Shown here: one piece after another, positions 55,623-64,000 of the stretch
Layout of the letters: every line of letters starts with the position of its first letter
How positions within the stretch are numbered: the stretch's first letter is position 1
Assembly (NCBI RefSeq): GCF_037038585.1
Contig: NC_092524.1
Location: forward strand, 67,258,552-67,322,551
DNA length: 64,000 bases
Origin: Patagioenas fasciata
Lineage: Eukaryota; Chordata; Aves; Columbiformes; Columbidae
Reading direction: 5' to 3'
Program-made: the position numbers and the translations under genes
The notes under the pieces: model-generated
The model's database searches: none
The model's input: only the letters and a program-made list of their open reading frames with translations
Told to the model about the DNA's origin: nothing

Positions 55623-58600
55623 GGTTTCCAGAAGTGGAGGTGGTGGGGAGGTGCCGAACCCTGGATGAGAAGCTGCAGCTGTACCTGGTTTGGGTTTCCT
55701 TCCCATGTGCTCCCTATGCTGCTGGTGAAATCCCTGGGTTTCGAAGGCATCCGCCTTACCCGGGGGCTTTCCTGAGGCCATCAGTGGATTGTGATGAATT
55801 TTGCCTTTTTGGCTTGGTGAGTGGGGAAGTTTTACCATGAACCTTGTGCTTCAGCTTGTGGTGTGAGGGTGGCAGCGTCTAATTTACCAGGACAATAAAC
55901 CCTGCTGATGGTAGAGAGCAAAGAAACCACGTAATGGTTTAGGAGGTGGTTCGAGACAGCCAGGCTGGTGTAAATCTGGAGGGGTGAGCAGTTCCCACCA
56001 TGGACTTGCTGTGGACCAGCAGCTACACAGTATCCTGGCTCTTACCCATGAACACAAGGATGCGTTGCCCATCTGTGGTCAGTGTGGCCCCTCGACCCAG
56101 GGGAGGAACGAGAGCCCCGTAGCAGTGTTTGATGGGTGATGAAGCTCCTCACTCACCATGCAGCATCTTCATCCTCGGCCAGTGCCCGCAGAGCCGAATT
56201 CAGCCCCCAGCTGCAGCACTTGCCAGGTCTGCAAAACATCACCGAGGGTTCGGTTTCTCTTTTTAAAATAAATCTGATGTACATATTTTGGTTCAGTTTA
56301 CCCATACAATTACAGTAATTTGCTTTATTATACACAAAGAGATTAAAAATGCATCTGGCAGAGAGGATTAAAAACTAGTAATCTGGCTGTTAAGAAACGG
56401 GCGATGATTTAGGATTTCGTTTCTAGGTGTGCAGAGCGCTGTAGCATAAGCAAATCTGATCCTTTGTAGTTGGTTTTCATAGGGAGAGCTCATTAAAGCT
56501 AGCGTGATTGTTCAAGTAAATGAGAAATGAATTAATTTAAAATGTAAGAGTAAATCCTACCACATTAAAGCGCTAGTCATGATTTAAGAGCTTGATTTTG
56601 GTTTGTTTTGATTTGTTTTATTTTAATGTGAACCTGGAGCAATAGGGTTGCTTTACCTCTTAAAGCATTTAACAAGTTGCTGTAATTTTCTTTGAATGTT
56701 GCAGTGCTGCGAAATAATGCAAGGTCAGGCCGAGCGTCGCTAATTCCCGTTGGAAAGCAGAGGGTAGCCTGTTTCTCAACAGACTTACAATTAGTGCAGC
56801 AACACTCCTGCCTTCGAGAGGGACGTAGCAGGAAATGAGACAGTTGGAATATTGGTAAATAAAAATATGTGCTTGGAGATCTATTTTTTTCTCCTATTTT
56901 TTAACCCCATTAAGGGTGCTGTGTTTGAGTCCTCATCACTCAGTGCATCCAGGTTTCCCCATGGCAGGTCCCAAGGGTGCCGAGAGCTTTTTTGCCGGGG
57001 TCTGGGGGTCGGTCTGGCGCTGCTGCTCTGTTTCTCTGGCCCACCCGCCCCTGGGCTTTTGGTAGCAATCCCTTTGCTATTCTGCAAAATGTTTTTGTTG
57101 CACTATTAAGATTTGTTGTTGTGAATATTAGCTTCAGCAAATTGATGTCAACAAACCAACCCCTGGGGTATTTTCACGTAGCTCTTGGCGAGCATTCTGG
57201 CCTCCCTTGTGACAAGAAGCCCAAAGCATCATCTCTCTTTTCGTGCAGCAAGCTCCATGGTGTGTGCATGTGCCCAGAGCTTGTCTTGCTTTAGCCAGCT
57301 CATCTTTGGGATGCTGCAACCTGTCCCTGCAGCGGAGCTGCAAATAACTGTGTCAGCTCGTGTCTCAGGTGATGCTCAAGGTCCTCCGCTGCCACCCACT
57401 AGAGGTGATGGCCAACTTGTCCATCACTGCATGTGGTAATTTCACTTTCCAAGTCCAGACTGTTGACACAACCCGTGTGTGTCCCTTTCTTCCCCGCATT
57501 GTGGTCTCCTGCTGCTGGAGGTGGCTGGTGACACCACGAGCGCAGACGGGGAAAGGGGAGCTCCTGTGCCCTCACTCCTGTTCATCCTGTTTCCTCATCC
57601 AGAGAGGCTGTTTTCACGATTTAGAGGTTACTGGTGATCACACTGAGCGTTCGCTGCCACGTGCCCAAGGGGACATGCTGAGGACACGTCCATTTGCCAC
57701 CACCAAGTGAGGGCAGGCTGCCCATCGCTGCAGGGATGCAGGTGCCGGTCCCTGGACCGCTCTGGCTCTCTGCTCGGTGGGATGCAGCCGGCAACCTCCT
57801 GTCCCCTGGGTGCCATGGGAGCCCTTCCAGCGCCACCACACCTCCCTGCGCATCACCTCCGACAGCCAAATAAAATGTATTTTCCTTTCTCTGTCTCCTA
57901 CCTGCTGTGCGACTCAGGGCGGGAAAGAGATGGGGCTGTGGGCTCCTCTCCAGCTGTGCCTCGCTCTGCTTTTATCTCCCTTCAAATGCCTGCACGCCCT
58001 GGTTTGCAAGTGCAGTCAGCTCTGCCTCACTCCAGTGAGTGTTTTATTGTTAACTCCTTATATGCCTCTGGCTGATAGAATTCAGTCCATCGTGGTAGAA
58101 ATCCCAGCATGTGCTTCATGCTCACGCTCTGTTTTTTTCAGCAAAGTCCGTCTGTTGCACCTCCTGGGAGAGACTCAAGCTGTGTTAACTTTTTATCTCT
58201 GTCGTCGCTAATTTAGGGCTTGAGAAAGTGGCCTGGGTCTGTTTTATAAGAACTGGGCATATACTGATAGTACCGGTGTCAGTACTGAAGAACTCAATGA
58301 GCTGAAGAATTCGGCAGTATCTAAAATGAAATCAGTTCTTAATTGCTGGGTTATGAATGGCAGCGTGTTCTCCGAATGGAATTAATTTATTATTTTTCAA
58401 TTGCCGAAACAAGACTCGGCAGCACGAACCCCACAGTTAGCATTAATACAATAATAAGGTGCTTCCAAAAGGTGCTTTTGGCATTTGTAACACATAATAC
58501 AATCTAACAAACCATAAACTGTGTCAAAATACTGTTAAGGTGGTAATTAAAACTTAAAAAAAGAACATAGAATAGATGAGTACATTCCGAATTGTGACTT

Positions 58601-59707
58601 TTCAATGAAGCTCTTTCATAAAAAAACATTGTTACTTGCCAACACAAATTCAAAGGCATTTTTGTAATTTCTGTTGGGGAAAGGAGGAGTGTTTATCCAG
58701 CCTTTCATGTTGGCTGGGCATTTTGACTTTTATTTTTAAAAAAGGCAGCGCAAAAAGAGGTCTTTTTGTCTGAATGCGCATTAAGAAGTCTTGCTCCCGT
58801 CCTTTCCAAAGTGATGTGCAAAGAGGGGTGCGGGCTGGTGAGCGATGCGCCTGGGGGTGCGAGGCTTTCTTGAGCATCGCGGCTCAAATCCAGCGGTGCT
58901 GGCATCCAGATGTGGGACCCAGAGCGGTTCCTGACGGCACGAGGATGCTGGGGGTCCTGCCCACGTCGCTGGCTCCTGCTTTTGGAGGAGGAATCCCCCG
59001 CGGGTGCTTGGGATGGGGTTCCCCTGCTCGCTTTGCAGAGCATCTTCTGCAGCGACGGGCGTCCAACCAGCGCACAAAGCAGAACTGCTCGAGGTATTTA
59101 TAGTTTTCCCTTCTGATTTTTTCTATTTTTTTTTTAATCCTTCCAATTTTGGACACGTTTTTGACAGCTTTTACCTGCTGACTCACCATTCATCCTCTTC
59201 CACTCCTGCCATAGCAATTCCCTGAGCAGGCTTGAGCAACCATCATTTAAAAATAAATCCTGTCAAGGAAGTGTTTTTTTCCTTTTTGTTTTTCTTCATA
59301 TCACCAACTGCTTTTCCTGCTGTGTGTTTGCTTTCTTACACAAGATGGCTGTTTTATGGACGCGATGCCTTCAGGTTGCTACGGACGGCTTTATGATTTA
59401 TGACGTCCCGCCACAGCTCGCCATATGGAAGAACTGTATGTTGAAACCAGATAACGGCGCAACTTTTGAAGATAACTGTGTCTGATTCTGCAACAAGCGC
59501 TCTGGTTTTCCTAAGATGGATTTTTTTTTGGTGGTAAACCACAACTTGAGCACAAACTGTTTGATTCTCGCGGCTCCGCTTAATAAATAACTCGGTGTCC
59601 GCAGCAAGTGGCTGCGGCTGTTACTCTGGTGGATGGGAAGGGAGGGTTGGTCCTGCCAAGGATAACCCCCATATCCAGGTTGGTTTTCTTTCCCACTTAC
59701 CAGGTTA

Positions 59708-60060
59708 GAATCACAGAATGGTTTGGGTTGAAGGGACCTTCCCAGCTCCCCCAGTGCCCCCCCTGCCATGAGCAGGGACATCTTCACCAGCTCAGGTTGC
59801 TCAGAGCCCCGTCCAGCCTGGCCTGGGATGTCTCCAGGGATGGTTCAGCCACCACTTCTCTGGCCAACCTGGGCCAGGCTCTCACCACCCTCAGGGCCAA
59901 CAATTTCTTCCTCATGTCCAGCCTGAATCTCCCTCCTTCAGTTTAAAGCCATCACCCCTTGTCCTATCGCAACAGGCCCTGCTCAAAAGTCTGTCCCCAT
60001 CTTTCTTATAGTACTGGAAGGCTGCAGTAAGGTCTCCCTGGAGCCTTCTGTTCTCCAGAT
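59708..60060 (-). mobile_element. CR1 LINE fragment, minus orientation
   Basis: The reversed tail AATCACAGAATGGTTTGGGT is followed by the GTCCAGCCTGGCCTGGGATG block, AACCTGGGCCAGGCTCTCAC, and CACCCCTTGTCCTATCGC, which is the antisense of the common CR1 motif GATAGGACAAGGGGTG. The fragment is 5'-truncated near TTCTGTTCTCCAG. Confidence 0.93.
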
Positions 60061-60456
60061 TCAGATGTCAGGGGTGTTTACTGCTGTTTTTGCAATGTTG
60101 CTTAGTGCTTAATCTGCAGCACTTGCTTGCAGACTGTCTGTTGGTGGCCAAGCTGCGACGGCCACCTCTCCAGAAACCACTTGGAAAGACTTTGGATACG
60201 TGCACCGTTGCTCATGTGGGTATCGAAGCACCCGCCTTCACTTTGCTTCACGCATCTTGGTTTTATTTGCTTGCCTTTATGAGCTGTAGTTTTGTGCGCT
60301 GGGTGGCAAATGTCAAGAATATCGTTAGCTCTGTCCTGTCTCTGTATTCTCACCCATTTTAGCCCGTGCTGAAGCTGCAGATGAAGGGGGATCGCTTCAT
60401 GGTGTGCATGCCTGTTTTGCATTCTTTATTTTGTGGGTGCTCCCACCTTCCCCCTA

Positions 60457-60494
60457 TTATAAATAGACTGACTATTTACTCAGTCTATTTATAA
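60457..60494. repeat. 15-bp palindrome made of two MEF2-type sites
   Basis: TTATAAATAGACTGA (60,457-60,471) and TCAGTCTATTTATAA (60,480-60,494) are exact reverse complements around the 8-nt loop CTATTTAC. Each arm contains CTATTTATAA (or its complement), a good match to the MEF2 consensus YTAWWWWTAR. Confidence 0.85.
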
Positions 60495-61107
60495 ATTTCA
60501 GTCTCTATATCAATCTGTCTATATATTAATCCCCCAGGTGGTTGCATTTCACTGTAATACAGCTGCCAGTGGGATGTTAATCTTAGTGAAAGTCTATTTT
60601 AGCTTTCTCCTGCTCACACAGCCCGCTGTCATCCCATGGGGGAAGAGGAAGGGAGACTATTTAACAAGGAGCAATTCGGGAGGCAACAACTGCAGCCTGA
60701 AACTGAATCCAGGTTTGGGAAGGAGCTATTTCAGGGGGCAGCTTCGGTTTTGGGCACAGAGGTGCCTTCCACCTCCTTCGTGTAGGATGGTGGCACTAGT
60801 TTTGGTGCACACAGTTTAATGCCTGACTCTTTATTGATGCCCTTGTGCAGGGAGGCACAGAAGGGGAGTGTGGTGTAGGTGCCTTGCAGGTTTGGGGGTG
60901 TCTGGTAGATTTTGTGGCATCCTTTGGGGTTCTGCTTATGTGCAGGTACATCTTAAATAGGCACAGGTGTTTAACATTTACATGTGTTTTGTATTGCATG
61001 CGTGCTCCTTCAGGATTTAAATGTTTTGTCCTGTCTTCCCAGGGGGTTGGATCACAAGCAGCCTCTTATCTGGGGTCTTGTCCTGCTTGCAAGCGTACAC
61101 CTTGTTT

Positions 61108-61813
61108 TCTCTTCCTCTCCTCTTCCTCTCCTCTTCCTCTCCTCTTCCTCTCCTCTTCCTCTCCTCTTCCTCTCCTCTTCCTCTCCTCTTCCTCTCCTCT
61201 TCCTCTCCTCTTCCTCTCCTCTTCCTCTCCTCTTCCTCTCCTCTTCCTCTCCTCTTCCTCTCCTCTTCCTCTCCTCTTCCTCTCCTCTTCCTCTCCTCTT
61301 CCTCTCCTCTTCCTCTCCTCTTCCTCTCCTCTTCCTCTCCTCTTCCTCTCCTCTTCCTCTCCTCTTCCTCTCCTCTTCCTCTCCTCTTCCTCTCCTCTTC
61401 CTCTCCTCTTCCTCTCCTCTTCCTCTCCTCTTCCTCTCCTCTTCCTCTCCTCTTCCTCTCCTCTTCCTCTCCTCTTCCTCTCCTCTTCCTCTCCTCTCCT
61501 CTCCTCTTCCTCTCCTCTTCCTCTCCTCTTCCTCTCCTCTTCCTCTCCTCTTCCTCTCCTCTCCTCTCCTCTTCCTCTCCTCTTCCTCTCCTCTTCCTCT
61601 CCTCTTCCTCTCCTCTTCCTCTCCTCTTCCTCTCCTCTTCCTCTCCTCTTCCTCTCCTCTTCCTCTCCTCTCCTCTCCTCTTCCTCTCCTCTTCCTCTCC
61701 TCTTCCTCTCCTCTTCCTCTCCTCTTCCTCTCCTCTTCCTCTCCTCTTCCTCTCCTCTTCCTCTCCTCTTCCTCTCCTCTTCCTCTCCTCTTCCTCTCCT
61801 CTTCCTCTCCTCC
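61108..61813. repeat. 11-bp pyrimidine minisatellite (CTTCCTCTCCT)n
   Basis: About 61 copies of the 11-bp unit CTTCCTCTCCT run almost perfectly for 706 bp. Three identical 10-bp insertions (two extra CTCCT pentamers) occur at 61,496, 61,561 and 61,670, separated by exactly 5 and 9 units. The purine strand is GAGGAAGAG-type. Since 11 is not a multiple of 3, all three plus frames spell the same 11-residue period; these open frames are not genes. Confidence 0.98.
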
Positions 61814-62734
61814 CCAGTGGTCTGTCTTCTCCATAACTTAACTTCTGATGCCCTGGGGATGTGCTGTATCAATGGACCAGAAAATCTTTGACCTCAAATT
61901 CAGCAGGTCCCTGCAGGAGTGGGGTTTAAGCGTGAAACCCAAGGGTTATATTTGCAATCTTGGATGCGATGTTCTAGCTCTTACCCCTGTAGTTTTTCTT
62001 GATGATACAGAAGACAACAAGCTTTGTACTTGTGCTGCTTTTAAATCTGAATGACTAATTCAGTAACAAATAGCTATCACTTCATTGCTTTCATGTTAAG
62101 GAGAAATAGTGTCCTTTTAAAGCCTTTATATCAGAACTGGATAGTGAGCTAATTTCTAATCTCACACGACTATCCGGTACTTGAACATAGGGCTTCCCTT
62201 TATCATTACAATCTCTGTTGTTACAGCAATCTTCAGCATATGGTTTCTGGAGAATGCAACATCTAGCTCAGACATGCAGCGACACACTCTTAGTCCTCTC
62301 TGTGTATTTAAGTCTAAAAATGGCCTTTTTTTTTAGCTTCCAGGATGCTGTGAGTATTTAGTGCTAGAAATGAAAACAAAAGGCCCACCAACACCAACAG
62401 TTTTTGCAAAAGAAGGTTTCTAAAAATGCCTCTCCTTTTAGTGAGGAGAGCACGCGTGCCTGGGCTGGAACACAAAAATTGACATGTTTAGCTAAATTTG
62501 CAAAGGGTTTTTCAATGCTGGGGATTTTTTTTTAACAAGGCTGCAACCCCTCTGGCATTCGGTCGTTTTGACAGGGTGGAAATGCTAAAATCGCCATAGG
62601 GTTCTGTTTAGGGGAAGGGGGGGGCTGTGGTGACACCGGCTGTGCCTCCCCACTCCTGAGCAATAAGGGTTTGTGGTTCCAGGAAGAAACTTGCAGGGTT
62701 GTGGGCTGGGACTGGACGGGCAACAAAGGGCAGG

Positions 62735-63166
62735 GCAACGAAGATGCTGAAGGGAGTGGAGCATCTCCCGTGTGAGGAAAGGCTGAGGGAGCTGGGGCTC
62801 TGGAGCTGGAGAAGAGGAGACTGAGGGGGGACTCATTCATGGGGATCAGTATGGAAAGGGGGAGTGTCAGGAGGATGGAGCCAGGCTCTTCTCGGTGACA
62901 ACCAATGATAGGACAAGGGGTAATGGGTACAAACTGGAACACAAAAGGTTCCACAAACGTGAGAAGAAACTTGTTCATGGTGAGGGTGTCAGAGCCTGGC
63001 CCAGGCTGCCCAGGGAGGTTGTGGAGTCTCCTTCTGTGCAGCCATTCAAACCCGCCTGGACACCTTCCTGTGGAACCTCAGCTGGGTGTTCCTGCTCCAT
63101 GGGGGGATTGCACTGGATGAGCTTTCCAGGTCCCTTCCAACCCCTGACATTCTGGGATTCTGTGGT
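62735..63166 (+). mobile_element. CR1 LINE fragment, 3' part
   Basis: The fragment shows GATGCTGAAGGGAGTGGAGC, GATAGGACAAGGGGTAATGG, GGCCCAGGCTGCCCAGGGAG and GATTGCACTGGATGAGCTTT with an ATTCTGGGATTCTGTGG tail. It is nearly the same sequence as 40,545-40,957, so both derive from one young subfamily. Confidence 0.94.
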
Positions 63167-63714
63167 TGGGTCTGGGGCTGCTTTGGTATTTCTCCCTCTG
63201 CTAAAGGAATTCGGCACCCAGTTATGGATCAAATAGAAGGTGAATGGGGCAGTACCGTGTTGAAATTGGTTTTGAAAATTCAGCTTTTCGCCAGTTACTG
63301 TTTGTCCCTCTCCTCAGATGTCCCTTTGGCTGGTGCTGTGCGGCAAAAAGGGATAAAGAAGAGTATTTTGTCCCTGGCATCAGAGCCAGGCAGTGAGGAG
63401 GGCTCGCATGGGGTTCATTGCAGTCGCATGTTTCTCAGCTTCATCCGTTTTCCCATCAAAGCAGAAGCCACACAAATATCTCCATTTTTATTATTGCTGT
63501 GATAGAGGAAGCATTTTCTGTCTGAAATAACAGTTGTAGGGGATTTCTTGGGTAGTTTAGAGAGATAAAGGGGCTTTTTTACCTGTTCTGAGGCTGCAGG
63601 AGCCCCATGGAGTAAAGACTTTGAACAGAGTTCTCATGTCACTGAGGATGATTGTGCGTATCTGGAGGTTTGGATGAAGGCTCTGCCTGGTGGGTGCCAG
63701 AGCTGGTCCCCCCA

Positions 63715-63932
63715 TCCAAGACTTCAAGATCAGGCTGGACATGAGGGGGAAATTGTTGGCCCTGAGTGTGGTGAGAGCCTGGCCCAGGTTGGCCAGAGAG
63801 GTGGTGGCTGAACCATCCCTGGAGACATCCCAGGCCAGGCTGGACGGGGCTCTGAGCAACCTGAGCTGGTGAAGATGTCCCTGCTCATAGCAGGGGTTGG
63901 ACTTCCCACCCAAACTATTCTATGATTCTAAG
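63715..63932 (+). mobile_element. CR1 LINE fragment, 3' end
   Basis: The fragment shows CAGGCTGGACATGAGGGGGA, TGGCCCAGGTTGGCCAGAGA, CATCCCTGGAGACATCCCAG and an ATTCTATGATTCTA tail. It is the plus-orientation counterpart of the copy at 59,708. Confidence 0.93.
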
Positions 63933-64000
63933 ATAAGCTGAAGGAAAGCGTGGGGATGTATTCCCTCCCTCCCTTCCCTGGCATGCATGTAACCCCGAGG

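Larger units (their letters stand above)
42610..64000 (+). other. SAMD4A: SAMD4A intron after the first coding exon (continues past window)
   Basis: I found no match to the next Smaug coding segment (expected to start IINQWQQE) anywhere to the window end, so at least 21.4 kb is intron. Mammalian SAMD4A also has very long 5' introns. It contains eight CR1 pieces, a 700-bp minisatellite, a MEF2-type palindrome at 60,457 and AT-rich blocks that may be conserved elements. No nested gene is supported. Confidence 0.8.

Noticed and set aside
55265-55840. A 191-codon frame
   Set aside because: It crosses an inverted CR1 fragment (55,445-55,622), so the composition is that of the repeat.
60422-60530. 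A microRNA precursor around the MEF2 palindrome
   Set aside because: The stem is only 15 bp with an 8-nt loop, too short for a pre-miRNA hairpin.
60845-61891. A 348-codon open frame, plus similar frames on both strands
   Set aside because: It is almost entirely the 11-bp minisatellite, which has no stop codon in any phase; all plus frames give the same Leu/Ser/Pro period.

Overview
The window is vertebrate nuclear DNA, almost certainly from a bird. It holds three protein-coding genes in the order and orientation of human chromosome 14q22: GMFB (minus), CGRRF1 (plus) and SAMD4A (plus). The dispersed repeats I can recognise are all CR1-type LINE fragments ending in the avian ATTCTATG-like tail. 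I saw no Alu/L1-type repeats, no retroviral or LTR element, no tRNA or rRNA gene, and no prokaryotic feature.

Layout. Positions 1-975 are flank downstream of GMFB. GMFB fills 975-14,340 on the minus strand; its seven coding exons splice to a 142-residue protein that matches the glia maturation factor beta I remember. A CpG-rich head-to-head promoter zone (13,900-15,880) separates it from CGRRF1, whose six coding exons (15,880-28,089) give a 342-residue membrane-anchored RING-finger protein. About 12.6 kb of gene-free DNA with CR1 pieces and a pyrimidine tract follows. The SAMD4A CpG island and probable untranslated first exon lie at 40,990-41,430, and the first coding exon (65 codons plus 1 nt) at 42,391-42,609. 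The remaining 21.4 kb is the start of the long SAMD4A intron, with more CR1 copies, a 700-bp minisatellite and some AT-rich blocks that look like conserved enhancers.

How the genes relate. They are not an operon; they are neighbours kept by synteny. GMFB acts on Arp2/3 actin branches, CGRRF1 is a probable ER-membrane ubiquitin ligase with a growth-suppressing role, and SAMD4A (Smaug1) is a translational repressor that binds RNA hairpins.

Most notable observations: (1) both GMFB and CGRRF1 contain a minor-spliceosome (U12) intron, one AT-AC and one GT-AG, with textbook 5' sites and branch points; (2) a perfect 50-bp inverted repeat with a 3-nt loop sits just upstream of a CRE plus octamer pair in the SAMD4A promoter; (3) a possible spliced upstream ORF in SAMD4A would end on the main start codon; (4) a 15-bp palindrome is made of two opposed MEF2-type sites; (5) a 19-bp inverted repeat of RFX-like half-sites lies between GMFB and CGRRF1.
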